Source: Amycolatopsis dendrobii (GTDB lineage Bacteria; Actinomycetota; Actinomycetes; Mycobacteriales; Pseudonocardiaceae). Taken from it: 64,000 nt of DNA. Made by a program: the position numbers and the translations under genes. Below the pieces are notes generated by a model, which worked only from the letters and a program-made list of their open reading frames with translations, had not been told where the DNA came from and ran no database searches. This document shows positions 1 through 8,640 of this stretch, piece after piece. The number at the start of each line of letters is the position of its first letter. Position 1 is the first letter of the stretch. The stretch is taken from assembly GCF_014145675.1 (NCBI RefSeq), contig NZ_JACGZW010000005.1, positions 310,001 through 374,000 on the forward strand. The letters are read 5' to 3'.

Positions 1-179
1 ACGACCAGCCCGTGGTCCTCAAGCGTGCGCACGATGCGGTAGGCGATCGACCGGTGCAGCCCGAGCCGCGAAGCCAGCTCGCCGATCGACAGCGGCGCGT
101 CGGCCTCGGCGAGCACTTCGAGCGCGGTGAGCCCGCGCGACAACGTCTGCGACCCGGCCGCTTGCTTGGCTTCCGTCAC
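1..179 (-). CDS. IclR-family transcriptional regulator, N-terminal part (cut by window edge)
   Basis: Reading the minus strand from a GTG at 179 gives a start of VTEAKQAAGSQTLSRGLTAL followed by a winged-helix segment with SIGELASRLGLHRSIAYRIV, typical of the IclR DNA-binding domain. About 59 codons are visible; the effector-binding domain lies outside the window. A GGAAGGA ribosome-binding site sits just upstream of the GTG. The gene is divergent from the flavin monooxygenase at 311, so it most likely controls that gene and itself from the AT-rich region between them. The family is clear; the ligand is unknown. Confidence 0.85.
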   Translation of the reverse strand, partial: MTEAKQAAGSQTLSRGLTALEVLAEADAPLSIGELASRLGLHRSIAYRIVRTLEDHGLV

Positions 180-233
180 GACTCGGTCCTTCCCCGCGGG
201 GTCTTGTGCACCGGAGCGGCCCACCTTAGCATC

Positions 234-262
234 GTTGTACTCAATAATTGAACAACGAGTTC
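234..262. promoter_or_regulatory. AT-rich divergent promoter with putative IclR operator
   Basis: The only AT-rich patch in this neighbourhood. It contains CAATAATTG (242-250), which is palindromic about its central A, bracketed by GTTGT (234-238) and ACAAC (252-256), and a second inverted repeat GAAC-N5-GTTC (250-262). It lies between the divergent IclR gene and the monooxygenase and is the natural operator. The dyads are seen directly; binding by the IclR protein is inferred. Confidence 0.5.
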
Positions 263-310
263 TATTATCGAACACGGTCCCCTGGTGCTCACAGTGAGGT
301 GAGGAAATCC

Positions 311-2176
311 ATGCAGTTCCACCACCACGGCTACGTTTCCGGCGAACCGCGCGTCCTCCCCGCCGCCGGAACCGGAATCGACCGGCCCGCGGAACTGCCG
401 GACGAGGTCGACGTGCTGATCGTGGGCACCGGCCCCGCGGGCATGATCACCGCCGCGCAGCTGTCCCGGTTCCCGCACGTCGCCACGCGCATCGTCGAAC
501 GCCGGGGCGGGCGGCTCGAAGTCGGGCAGGCGGACGGGATCCAGGCGCGCAGCGTCGAAACGTTCCAGGCCTTCGGGTTCGCGAACCGGATCGTCGAGGA
601 GGCCTACCGGATCACCACGATGTCGTTCTGGAAACCCGATCCCGCCGATCCGAAGCGCATCGTCCGCTCGTCGCGCGTGCCCGACGACCCGACCGGGATC
701 AGCGAATTCCCGCACCTCATCGTGAACCAGGCCCGCGTGCAGGACTATTTCGCCGAGTACATGGCCCACTCGCCGAGCCGGATGACGCCCGATTTCGGCC
801 TGGAATTCCAGTCGCTGACCATTACCGAGGGCGACGAATATCCGGTGACCGTCACGCTGCGGCATACCGCCGGCCCGCGCACCGGCGAGGATCGCGTTGT
901 CCGAGCGAAATACGTGGTCGGCTGCGACGGCGCCCGCAGCGCGGTGCGCGAGTCGATCGGCAGGCAGCTCGTCGGCGATCAGGCTTTGCACGCGTGGGGC
1001 GTGATGGACGTCCTCGCCGTCACCGATTTCCCGGACATCCGCACGAAATGCGCCATCCAGTCCCACGACGGCGGCAACATCCTGCTGATCCCCCGCGAGG
1101 GCGGCGCACTGTTCCGGATGTATGTCGATCTGGGCGAGGTCTCCGAGGACGACCACGGCGCGGTGCGGAAGACGACGATCGACCAGATCATCGCGCGCGC
1201 CAACGCGATCATGCATCCCTACACTGTGGACGTCAAGAATGCGGCCTGGCACAGCGTGTACGAGGTCGGCCACCGGCTCACGGACAAATTCGACGACGTT
1301 CCCGCCGGCGACACCCGGCTGCCGCGCGTCTTCATCACCGGCGACGCCTGCCACACGCACAGCGCGAAAGCCGGACAGGGCATGAACGTCTCGATGCAGG
1401 ACGGGTTCAACATCGGCTGGAAACTCGGCCACGTCCTCGACGGCCGCGGTCCCGCTTCGCTGCTGTCCACCTACTCCGCGGAACGCCAGCTGATCGCGAA
1501 AAACCTCATCGACTTCGACAAGGAATGGTCGACCCTCATGGCGGCCCGGCCCGAAGACCTGGCCGATCCGGCGGAGCTGGAAGAGTTCTACGTGAAGACC
1601 TTCGAATTCCCGTCCGGTTTCCTGACGTGCTACCAGCCTTCCGTGCTCATCGCCACGCCCGAACACCAAGATCTGGCGACCGGGTTCCCGATCGGCAAAC
1701 GCTTCAAGTCGGCACCCGTCATGCGAGTCTGCGACGCGAACCTGATCCACTTAGGACACCACGCCCAGGCCGACGGCCGCTGGCGCGTCTACGTTTTCGG
1801 ACCCGCCGCCCCGGTGGCCGATTTCGCCGGCTGGCTCGGGAATTCCCCGGACTCGCCGGTCGTGGCCCACACCCCGGAGAATCTGGACATCGACGCCTGG
1901 TTCGACGTGAAGGTGATCTACCCGCAGCCGTACGAGGAGGTCGATCTCGGCGAGGTTCCCGAGGTTTTCCTGCCCCGCACCGGCCCCTTCTCGCTGATCG
2001 ACTACGAGAAGGTCTACGCGGCAGATCCCGCGGACGACATCTTCGCCGCCCGCGGGATCTCGCCGGATGGCGCGGTCGTGGTGGTCCGGCCGGACCAGTA
2101 CGTCGCGAACGTCCTTCCCCTCACCGCAACCGCCGGACTGGCCGCGTTCTTCGCGCCGATCTTCAGCACCGAATAG
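311..2176 (+). CDS. FAD-dependent monooxygenase, phenol 2-monooxygenase / 3-hydroxybenzoate 4-hydroxylase type
   Basis: A 621-residue class A flavoprotein hydroxylase. An FAD-binding dinucleotide fold (VDVLIVGTGPAGM, about residues 35-48) is followed by the mid-protein motif VVGCDGARSAVR and the second FAD motif FITGDACHTHSAKAGQGMN. The C-terminal ~170 residues fit the thioredoxin-like dimerisation domain of phenol hydroxylases. The length matches phenol 2-monooxygenase and 3-hydroxybenzoate 4-monooxygenase (about 600-650). The start at 311 has GAGGTGAGGA upstream; an earlier in-frame start at 248 overlaps the operator region. The expected reaction is NAD(P)H-dependent ring hydroxylation of a phenolic acid. 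No ring-cleavage enzyme is nearby, so the substrate is open. Confidence 0.85.
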   Translation: MQFHHHGYVSGEPRVLPAAGTGIDRPAELPDEVDVLIVGTGPAGMITAAQLSRFPHVATRIVERRGGRLEVGQADGIQARSVETFQAFGFANRIVEEAYRITTMSFWKPDPADPKRIVRSSRVPDDPTGISEFPHLIVNQARVQDYFAEYMAHSPSRMTPDFGLEFQSLTITEGDEYPVTVTLRHTAGPRTGEDRVVRAKYVVGCDGARSAVRESIGRQLVGDQALHAWGVMDVLAVTDFPDIRTKCAIQSHDGGNILLIPREGGALFRMYVDLGEVSEDDHGAVRKTTIDQIIARANAIMHPYTVDVKNAAWHSVYEVGHRLTDKFDDVPAGDTRLPRVFITGDACHTHSAKAGQGMNVSMQDGFNIGWKLGHVLDGRGPASLLSTYSAERQLIAKNLIDFDKEWSTLMAARPEDLADPAELEEFYVKTFEFPSGFLTCYQPSVLIATPEHQDLATGFPIGKRFKSAPVMRVCDANLIHLGHHAQADGRWRVYVFGPAAPVADFAGWLGNSPDSPVVAHTPENLDIDAWFDVKVIYPQPYEEVDLGEVPEVFLPRTGPFSLIDYEKVYAADPADDIFAARGISPDGAVVVVRPDQYVANVLPLTATAGLAAFFAPIFSTE

Positions 2177-2179
2177 CCG

Positions 2180-3607
2180 TCAAGAACGCTCGGCCGGGCA
2201 GAAACGGTCCCGCGCCGGGAAGTTCCCGCCGACCAGGTACGCCGTCGCCGCGTCGTTCAGGCAGTTGTTCGCGCCTGCCCCGTAAGCGACGTGCCCGCCC
2301 TGGTCAGCGGTGACCATCCGGGCCCGGGAGCCGAGCGCCCACCGCGTGCGCAAGGCCCCGGGCAACGGCGTCGCCGGGTCGCGGAGGTTCTGCACCATCA
2401 GCACGTCGGCCGGTCCGGCGCCGGTGATCCGCACCTTCTGCTCCACCGGCGCCGGCCAGTACGCACACGCCCGGATATTGGCGGCGTAAGCGCCGTACAT
2501 CGGGTACCGCGTCCGGTCGATCTCGACGTTGCGCTGATAGGTCCGCACGGACGTCGGCCACTGCGAATCGCCGCAGATCACCCCGAGGTAGCCGACCGGG
2601 AAGCTGCCGCGATCACTGGTCGGCTTCGCGGCCGCGCCGGGGAGCGGCTGATGCGTGTCGAGCAGATGCCAATACGTGGCAAGCTCCTGGAAACTCGCGT
2701 CATTCCGGAGCTCCCCGGACGTGAAGCCGCGGAACGCCGTCCCGTCGAACCCGGATTCCGGTTTCCGGTCCAGCCGGTCCGCCAGTTCGTAGTACTTCGC
2801 CGTCACCGCCGCCGGAGTCGCGCCCAGGTGATAGTCCTGGTCGTGCTTCGCGGCGAACTCGGCGAAGTCGGGGAACCGCAGCTGGAAACCCATGCCTTGC
2901 GCCCGCAACGCCTCGACGTCGTAGCCCTCCGGCGGCAAGCTGCTGTCCAGCACGATCCGGTCGCTGCGGTCCGGGAACAACGTCGTGTACACCGCGCCGA
3001 GGTAGGTGCCGTACGACTCCCCGTAGTAGGAAATCTTCGCCTCGCCCAGGGCTTCCCGGATCCGGTCCATGTCCCGCGCCGTGTTGGCGGTGGTGATGAA
3101 GGGCAACAGGTCCGCGGTCTCCGAACTCGTGCACTGCCTGGCGATCCGCTGCGCCGACTCGGCCGACTTCGCCACCTCCGCCGGGTTGTGCGGATAGGGC
3201 GGGTTGGCCGCGAGCGTCTTGTCGGCGTCGTTCAGGCCGCAGGTCAGCCCCGCGCTGGAGCCGACCCCGCGCGGATCGAAGCCGACGATGTCGTAGCTGT
3301 CCCGCACTGCCTGCGGAAACGGCTGCGCCAGCGGGACGCGCAACCCCGCGATGCCCGGACCGCCGGGGTTGACCAGCAGCACCCCGCGCCGCTTCTCCGG
3401 CTTCGCCGCGGACAGCCGGGACACCGCGAGGTCGATCGTCCGCCCGTCCGGATGCCGGTAGTCCAGCGGAACGGTCACGGTCGAACACTCCAGGCCGGGC
3501 TGACCCGGGCAAGCGCCCCACCGCATTGGCCCAGCCGACGCTGGGGCCGCGGACACCACCCCCGCCAGCACCGCTGCGGCGAGCGCGATCGGCATGGTCT
3601 TTCGCAT
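2180..3607 (-). CDS. Secreted alpha/beta hydrolase, tripeptidyl aminopeptidase (Tap/SlpD) type
   Basis: A 475-residue exported serine hydrolase. The N-terminus MRKTMPIALAAAVLAGVVSA ending in APASA is a Sec signal peptide. The alpha/beta-hydrolase region has the oxyanion stretch LLVNPGGPG, the nucleophile elbow GESYGTYLG, and a C-terminal TAP-like domain with the acid and histidine in NLRDPATPL and QGGHVAYG. This layout and length are those of Streptomyces tripeptidyl aminopeptidases and their SlpD/SlpE relatives, which remove N-terminal tripeptides from secreted proteins. It converges on the monooxygenase with only 3 bases between stops. Exact peptide specificity cannot be read. Confidence 0.85.
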   Translation of the reverse strand: MRKTMPIALAAAVLAGVVSAAPASAGPMRWGACPGQPGLECSTVTVPLDYRHPDGRTIDLAVSRLSAAKPEKRRGVLLVNPGGPGIAGLRVPLAQPFPQAVRDSYDIVGFDPRGVGSSAGLTCGLNDADKTLAANPPYPHNPAEVAKSAESAQRIARQCTSSETADLLPFITTANTARDMDRIREALGEAKISYYGESYGTYLGAVYTTLFPDRSDRIVLDSSLPPEGYDVEALRAQGMGFQLRFPDFAEFAAKHDQDYHLGATPAAVTAKYYELADRLDRKPESGFDGTAFRGFTSGELRNDASFQELATYWHLLDTHQPLPGAAAKPTSDRGSFPVGYLGVICGDSQWPTSVRTYQRNVEIDRTRYPMYGAYAANIRACAYWPAPVEQKVRITGAGPADVLMVQNLRDPATPLPGALRTRWALGSRARMVTADQGGHVAYGAGANNCLNDAATAYLVGGNFPARDRFCPAERS

Positions 3608-3680
3608 TCAGCTCTCCTTCTCGGATCGGAGTTGCCGATTCACCACACCAGCCGACGCCGGGCCCGACCCCTGCCATTTG

Positions 3681-4835
3681 TCACCCCCGCAGCACCGCGG
3701 CGAGCCCTTCGCGCAGGTCGCGGACGAAGTACTCCGGCACTTCCAGCGACGGGAAATGCCCGCCTCGTTCCGGCTCGCGCCACCGGACGATCTGCCGGAA
3801 CCGCTCCTGTGCCCAGGGACGCGGGGTTTTCTCCGTGTCGCGGGGGTACATGCTGATCGCCGCCGGAACGTCCACGCGCAGTTCGGGATCCAGCGAATTG
3901 TGGCTCTCGTAGTAAATCCTGGCCGCCGACGCTCCGGATCGCGTCAGCCAGTACAACGTGACGTCGTCCAGGACACGGTCCCGGGAAATAGTCTCGAAAG
4001 GACTGTTCTCGGTGTCCGACCATTCCGCGAACTTGTCCACGATCCAGGCCAGCAGCCCGACCGGCGAGTCGACGAGCGAGTACCCGATGGTCTGCGGCCG
4101 GGTCGCCTGCTGTTTCGCATACGCCGCGCGATGCCGCCAGAAATGGCGGGTTTCCTCGGTCCACCGGCGCTCTTGCGCGGTCAGGCCGTCAGCCGGCAAC
4201 CCGGGCGGGCCTTCCGCGAAGAGCGTGTGGACACCGAGAACCCGCTCCGGGAACCGTCCGGCGAGAACTGTGGTGATATTGCCGCCCCAGTCGCCGCCGT
4301 GGGCCAAGAACTCGCGATACCCGAGTCGTTCCATCAACTGCACCCACGCGGCCGCGATCTTTTCCGTTCCCCAGCCTGTCGTGGCCGGTTTGTCGCTGTA
4401 TCCGAAGCCGGGCAGCGACGGAACCACGACGTGAAAAGCCGGCACGCTGGGGTCTTCGGGATCCGCCAAGGCGTCCACGACGTCGACGAACTCCGCGACG
4501 CTGCCCGGCCAGCCGTGCGTCACGATCAGCGGGGTGGCGTCCGCACGCGGGGACCGGCGGTGCAGGAAGTGGATTCCCAGCCCGTCGATGACGGTCCGGA
4601 ACTGGCCGATCCGGCCAAGGCGCGTCTCGAACGAACGCCAGTCGTACTCGGTGCGCCAGTAGTGCACGAGATCGACCAGGTCGGCGAGCGGAACGCCCTG
4701 GTCCCAGCGGCGCGGACCGTGCACCGTTTCGGCTTCCGGAAGCCTCGCCGCGGCTAGCCGCGCCCGGAGATCGTCGAGCTCAGCGTCCGTCGCCCGGGCT
4801 TCGAATGCTTCTGCTTCGCTGGTCAGAGCGGTCAT
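3681..4835 (-). CDS. Epoxide hydrolase (EHN-domain alpha/beta hydrolase)
   Basis: A 384-residue protein with the epoxide-hydrolase N-terminal domain (about residues 10-115, including WRTEYDWR) and an alpha/beta-hydrolase core. The oxyanion motif is HGWPGS, the nucleophile aspartate lies in HGGDWGGN, candidate epoxide-polarising tyrosines lie in the cap (ARIYYES), and the catalytic histidine in GGHFPSLEVP. It should hydrolyse an epoxide to a diol, possibly in detoxification. GAGGAGG precedes the ATG. It is divergent from a CGNR regulator across two palindromes (4857-4873, 4899-4915), so it is probably controlled by that regulator. Confidence 0.88.
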   Translation of the reverse strand: MTALTSEAEAFEARATDAELDDLRARLAAARLPEAETVHGPRRWDQGVPLADLVDLVHYWRTEYDWRSFETRLGRIGQFRTVIDGLGIHFLHRRSPRADATPLIVTHGWPGSVAEFVDVVDALADPEDPSVPAFHVVVPSLPGFGYSDKPATTGWGTEKIAAAWVQLMERLGYREFLAHGGDWGGNITTVLAGRFPERVLGVHTLFAEGPPGLPADGLTAQERRWTEETRHFWRHRAAYAKQQATRPQTIGYSLVDSPVGLLAWIVDKFAEWSDTENSPFETISRDRVLDDVTLYWLTRSGASAARIYYESHNSLDPELRVDVPAAISMYPRDTEKTPRPWAQERFRQIVRWREPERGGHFPSLEVPEYFVRDLREGLAAVLRG

Positions 4836-4856
4836 GGGTCCTCCTCGCGTGACTGG

Positions 4857-4873
4857 AACTGGCTAAGACGGTT
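4857..4873. promoter_or_regulatory. Palindromic operator, copy 1 of 2
   Basis: AACTGGCTAAGACGGTT, an imperfect 17-bp palindrome (AAC-G-CT-AG-C-GTT conserved), 22 bp upstream of the epoxide hydrolase start. Its centre is 42 bp, about four helical turns, from copy 2, so two dimers could sit on the same DNA face. Probably bound by the CGNR protein encoded at 4918. Confidence 0.6.
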
Positions 4874-4898
4874 CTAGCAGCTGCCCACCGCCAAGCGC

Positions 4899-4915
4899 AA
4901 CCGGCTAAGCTGGTT
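4899..4915. promoter_or_regulatory. Palindromic operator, copy 2 of 2
   Basis: AACCGGCTAAGCTGGTT, a near-perfect 17-bp palindrome that ends two bases before the ATG of the CGNR gene. Occupancy here would block transcription start or translation of that gene, which suggests autoregulation. No Shine-Dalgarno sequence fits between it and the ATG, so the CGNR transcript may be leaderless. Confidence 0.6.
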
Positions 4916-4917
4916 CC

Positions 4918-5481
4918 ATGCCTGCTGGGTTCCCTGACTTCCGCCTCGGCACCGTGCTCGCGACCAGCTTCACGGCGACCCTGACCGAGCGCCGCGGCGA
5001 GGCCGTCGAGCGCATTCCGACCCCGCAGCGGCTCGCGGATTGGCTCGCGGTGAGCGGCCTCGCCGTGGACTCCTGCACCACCGGGCAACTCGAACTCGCC
5101 CGGGAACTGCGGGAGTCGATTCACGCCGCCGCGACCGCGGCCGCACTCCAGGACCCGCTCCCCGCCGCTGCGGTCGAGATCATCAACGCCCGCAGCGCAC
5201 AGGGCAGGGCCTCAGCGGTCCTGACGCCGGACGGCGAACGGCGTTGGCAACTCGACTCGGCTACCGCGGTGGAGGACGCCCTCGGAGTGATCGCCGCCGA
5301 CGCGATCAGCATCATCTCGGGCGAACGGGACGGGAAACTGGCCTTGTGCGCGTCGCCGACCTGCCAGGCCGCGTTCTTCGACACCAGCCAGAGCCGCACC
5401 CGCAGGTGGTGCGACATGAACACGTGCGGGAACCGGCAGAAGAAGGCGCGCTTCAACGCGAACCGCGCGGCGGCGAAGTGA
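4918..5481 (+). CDS. ABATE/CGNR zinc-finger transcriptional regulator
   Basis: A 187-residue protein with an N-terminal ABATE-type ligand-binding domain (about residues 10-130) and a C-terminal CGNR zinc finger (about 138-187). In the finger the metal-binding cysteines are in LCASPTCQAAFFD and WCDMNTCGNRQKKARF; the CGNR tetrapeptide gives the family its name. These are presumed DNA-binding stress or metabolite regulators. It is divergent from the epoxide hydrolase, and the twin palindromes between the two genes are the obvious targets. The ligand is unknown. Confidence 0.88.
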   Translation: MPAGFPDFRLGTVLATSFTATLTERRGEAVERIPTPQRLADWLAVSGLAVDSCTTGQLELARELRESIHAAATAAALQDPLPAAAVEIINARSAQGRASAVLTPDGERRWQLDSATAVEDALGVIAADAISIISGERDGKLALCASPTCQAAFFDTSQSRTRRWCDMNTCGNRQKKARFNANRAAAK

Positions 5482-5564
5482 CCCTCGGAATGTGAGCAAG
5501 GTTGTTCCCGAGCCCCGCTGAACACCGGTTTGGCGGGGTCGGAAAAGCGAGTGGCCAAATACCC

Positions 5565-5576
5565 GAGCTAAAGCTC
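5565..5576. promoter_or_regulatory. Short palindrome upstream of the PPOX-reductase fusion
   Basis: GAGCTAAAGCTC, a 12-bp inverted repeat (GAGCT-AA-AGCTC) 11 bp before the ATG at 5588. No ribosome-binding site is evident between it and the start. It could be an operator or a small hairpin; the evidence is positional only. Confidence 0.3.
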
Positions 5577-5587
5577 ACAATATAGTC

Positions 5588-7696
5588 ATGACCAGTGAGA
5601 ACCTGGCAGCCTTCGCCCGCCGGACGACCACTGTCGAGGAGCTGGAAGCCGCGATCGGCCGACCCGGCGCGGCGATCATGCTGAAACAACTCGACCGGCT
5701 CGACGAAGGCTGCGAAACGATCCTGGCGCACTCGCCGTTCGCCGGCTGCGGCTACCGGACCGCCGACGGCGCCCGGCACAGCACGTTCGCCGGCGGAGCA
5801 CCCGGCTTCCTGCACGTCCGCTCCCCCACGCAGCTCTGCTTCGCGCTGCCCGCCACTGCCCCGGAACCGGCGATCGACCACGGCATTTCGTTCGTGATCC
5901 TGCTCCCCGGCGTCGGCGAAACCCTGCGGCTCAACGGAACTGTCACCGCGACCGACGGCCGCGAAACCACGGTGGCTGTCCAGGAGGTCTACCTCCACTG
6001 TGGACGGTGCGTCTTCCGTTCCAAGCTCTGGCAACCGCGGCCCGTGCGCGCTTCGCCGCCGACCAGCACCGCCGGCGACGGTCCGCTGGCCCAGCCCGGC
6101 ATCGCCGATTTCCTGGCTCGCTGCCCGTTCCTGGTCCTCACCACCGGCGACACGGCAGGCGGAAGCGACACCAGCCCGCGCGGCGACCAACCCGGATTCG
6201 CCCAGATCGTCGACGGCCGCACGATTCTGCTGCCGGACCGCAACGGCAACAAACGGGCCGACACCGCGCACAACCTGCTCCAAGACCCGGAACTCGCCCT
6301 CGCCGCGCTCGTCCCCGGCCGCACCGAGATCCTCCAGCTGCGCGGCACCGCCTCCCTCACCAACGACCCGGCGTTGCTGGAACCCCTGGCCCTCCGCGGA
6401 AATCTTCCCCAAGTCGCGCTGATGATCGACGTGACACACGCCGAACTCGTGCACAGCGAGGCGATCGAACGCTCGCGACTGTGGCGTCCGGAGGCGCACG
6501 TCGACCGTGCCGAGGTGCCCGATCTGATGGCGCTGGCGGTGAAGCACGCGTCGCTCAGCACCGCGGCCGGTGCGCCGACAGGATTCCTGTTCAAGCTGCT
6601 CGCGAAGTTCCCGAAACTGATCAGATTCGGCATCGACCGCGGTTACCGCAGCCAGCTCCACGACGAGGGCTATGCCGATTCCGCACCGGAACTCGACCGA
6701 TCGCTGCGGACCGTGCGGGTTTCCGAGATCCGCCGCGAAACCCCGCAGGCAGTGACCATCGTTTTGACCGACGGTGACAGCTTCGACTTCCGTCCCGGCC
6801 AGTTTTTCACCCTGATCGCCGATCTCGACGGCCGGTTGGTGCGCCGGGCGTACTCCGCCTCGTCCAGGCCCGGAACGAAGCGGCTCGAAGTGACCGTGAA
6901 ACGCGTCGCCAACGGTCGTTTCTCGACCTACCTGCACGACCATCTGCGAGTCGGCGACCGGCTGCGGGTGCGCGGCCCGTCCGGTTCATTCCGCCCTGAC
7001 CCGCGCGCGGACCTCGTGCTGATCGCCGCGGGCAGCGGAATCACGCCGATGATGAGCGTCCTCCGCACGCGGCTTGCGCGGCCGGGCCGCAGCCGGATCT
7101 CGCTGCTGTACGCGAGCCGGTCTTCGGACGAAACCATCTTCGCCGCTCAGCTGGCCCGTTTGCAGCAACGCCATCCGCGGCGGTTGCGGATCACGCACGT
7201 GCAGTCGCGTCCGGACGCCGACTGGGCCGGCGAACGCGGCCGCATCGACGAGGACCTGCTGCGCCGCTGGCTGGGCGACGCTTCCCCGGCGGCCGAGTAC
7301 TGCGTCTGCGGGCCTGCACCGGTGACGGCCGCGGCCAGGGCGGTGGTCGGCGAACTGGGCGTGCCGGACGGGCGATTCCACGAGGAGCGGTACACCAGCG
7401 GCGCTTTCGACCCGGCAATGAGCAGCGCTCCGCGGGAAATGGTCGTCGAGAACGTCGGAGCGGCGACGGTCGAACCCGGTGACACGTTGCTCGATGCCGG
7501 GCTCGCTGCGGGGTTGCCGATGCCGTATTCGTGCACTGTCGGGAATTGCGGCGAGTGCTTGGTTCGCTTGCGCTCGGGGGAGGTGGCGATGAAGCAGCCG
7601 AATTGCCTGACGCCCCGGCAACGTGCGGACGGGTACGTGCTGGCTTGCGTGAGCTGCCCGCGTTCGGATGTCGTCGTCGAGGCGGAGGACGGCTGA
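5588..7696 (+). CDS. Four-domain fusion: two PPOX/flavin-binding domains, ferredoxin-NADP reductase and 2Fe-2S ferredoxin
   Basis: A 702-residue multidomain redox protein. Residues ~30-155 and ~165-305 both read as split-barrel flavin-binding (pyridoxamine 5'-phosphate oxidase-like) domains; the second has SPRGDQPGF and [15 protein letters not shown]. Residues ~370-605 are a ferredoxin reductase module with the flavin motif RRAYSAS and the pyridine-nucleotide motif [11 protein letters not shown]. Residues ~615-702 are a plant-type 2Fe-2S ferredoxin with CTVGNCGEC plus a fourth cysteine in LACVSC. The order suggests self-contained electron flow from NAD(P)H via flavin and Fe-S to a second flavin. 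The gene stands alone; no Shine-Dalgarno is obvious, so the start is the least certain part. Confidence 0.85.
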   Translation: MTSENLAAFARRTTTVEELEAAIGRPGAAIMLKQLDRLDEGCETILAHSPFAGCGYRTADGARHSTFAGGAPGFLHVRSPTQLCFALPATAPEPAIDHGISFVILLPGVGETLRLNGTVTATDGRETTVAVQEVYLHCGRCVFRSKLWQPRPVRASPPTSTAGDGPLAQPGIADFLARCPFLVLTTGDTAGGSDTSPRGDQPGFAQIVDGRTILLPDRNGNKRADTAHNLLQDPELALAALVPGRTEILQLRGTASLTNDPALLEPLALRGNLPQVALMIDVTHAELVHSEAIERSRLWRPEAHVDRAEVPDLMALAVKHASLSTAAGAPTGFLFKLLAKFPKLIRFGIDRGYRSQLHDEGYADSAPELDRSLRTVRVSEIRRETPQAVTIVLTDGDSFDFRPGQFFTLIADLDGRLVRRAYSASSRPGTKRLEVTVKRVANGRFSTYLHDHLRVGDRLRVRGPSGSFRPDPRADLVLIAAGSGITPMMSVLRTRLARPGRSRISLLYASRSSDETIFAAQLARLQQRHPRRLRITHVQSRPDADWAGERGRIDEDLLRRWLGDASPAAEYCVCGPAPVTAAARAVVGELGVPDGRFHEERYTSGAFDPAMSSAPREMVVENVGAATVEPGDTLLDAGLAAGLPMPYSCTVGNCGECLVRLRSGEVAMKQPNCLTPRQRADGYVLACVSCPRSDVVVEAEDG

Positions 7697-7809
7697 CACA
7701 CCTGCTTCGCTCCCGGCGAATTCCCCACGGCTCGGTCCCGCGACGGCGGACGCCCCGGAATTGTCGGTCCCCCGATTTACCATGGCGGCACATCCGAGGA
7801 GGTGTGCAC

Positions 7810-8607
7810 ATGCGGGACGCCGTGCTGGAGGCGGCGAGGTTCCTGGCCGCCGGACGCACCCGGCAGCTCACGCTCGAGGACGTGGCCGACCACGTCCGGT
7901 ACAGCCCGTTCCACCTGGCGCGCGCGTTCGAGCGGGAGATCGGCCTGCCGCCGGGGAAATTCCTTGCCGCGCAACGGTTCCAGCTCGCCAAGGAATTACT
8001 GCTGGACACCGGCGAGAAGGTGGTCGACATCTGCCACGAGGTCGGGTTCTCCGCGCCGGGCACGTTCACCACGCGGTTCACCGCGGCGGTCGGGGTGAGC
8101 CCGCACCGGTTCCGGCAGCTGCCCGGCCTCCTCGCCGAGCACCCGCCGGAACCGGTGCGGGTGGCGGGTCCGGACTGCGCGGGCGGGGCGGTCACCGGCC
8201 GCGCACTGCTGAGCCCGGCCGCCGTGTCCGCGCTCGACGGAGCCCCGGCGGTGTACGTCGGGCTGTTCTCCGCGTCCTCCGCGCGCGGCGTCCCCGTCAG
8301 CGGCTCGCTCCTCGGGCCGGACCTGGAGTTCACGCTCGTCGACGTGCCCGCGGGCACCTACCGGCTGCTGGCCTGCGCACTGCCCTCGTCCGCCGGACCG
8401 CGCGCACAGCTCGCGCCGAGCGTGCAGGCGGTCGGCTCGGCCGCCCGGCCGGTGCGGATCCGGGCCGGGCCGGTGCCGCTGCGCCAGGACGTCCGGCTCG
8501 ACCTCGCGCCCTCGTGGTCGCCTCCGGTGCTGGTCGCGCTGCCCCCGCTGGCGTCGGCGGGAGCGCAAGAATGGAGAGGCGGCGCGCGGCTGGCGAGGTT
8601 AGGTTGA
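7810..8607 (+). CDS. AraC-family regulator with N-terminal DNA-binding domain
   Basis: A 265-residue protein whose first ~100 residues form an AraC double helix-turn-helix ([20 protein letters not shown], then [19 protein letters not shown] and the closing GVSPHRFR). The remaining ~165 residues are not a family I recognise; they contain [13 protein letters not shown] and are proline/alanine-rich. The DNA-binding domain at the front is the reverse of classical AraC. The ATG at 7810 follows GAGGAGG with good spacing; the longer frame reaches back into the ferredoxin gene. It lies 33 bp before the BNR-repeat gene and may regulate that pair. Confidence 0.75.
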   Translation: MRDAVLEAARFLAAGRTRQLTLEDVADHVRYSPFHLARAFEREIGLPPGKFLAAQRFQLAKELLLDTGEKVVDICHEVGFSAPGTFTTRFTAAVGVSPHRFRQLPGLLAEHPPEPVRVAGPDCAGGAVTGRALLSPAAVSALDGAPAVYVGLFSASSARGVPVSGSLLGPDLEFTLVDVPAGTYRLLACALPSSAGPRAQLAPSVQAVGSAARPVRIRAGPVPLRQDVRLDLAPSWSPPVLVALPPLASAGAQEWRGGARLARLG

Positions 8608-8640
8608 ACCAGGTCACAGGGCCGTTGTCAGGGAGAAAGC

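Noticed and set aside
176..1750. Long minus-strand frame (524 codons) opposite the monooxygenase
   Set aside because: It is an antisense shadow created by high third-position GC; it has no recognisable motifs and lies fully opposite a well-supported flavoprotein gene.
5581..5586. TATAGT as a -10 box for the PPOX-reductase gene
   Set aside because: It lies one base before the ATG, so transcription would begin inside the coding region; it could serve only if translation starts further downstream.
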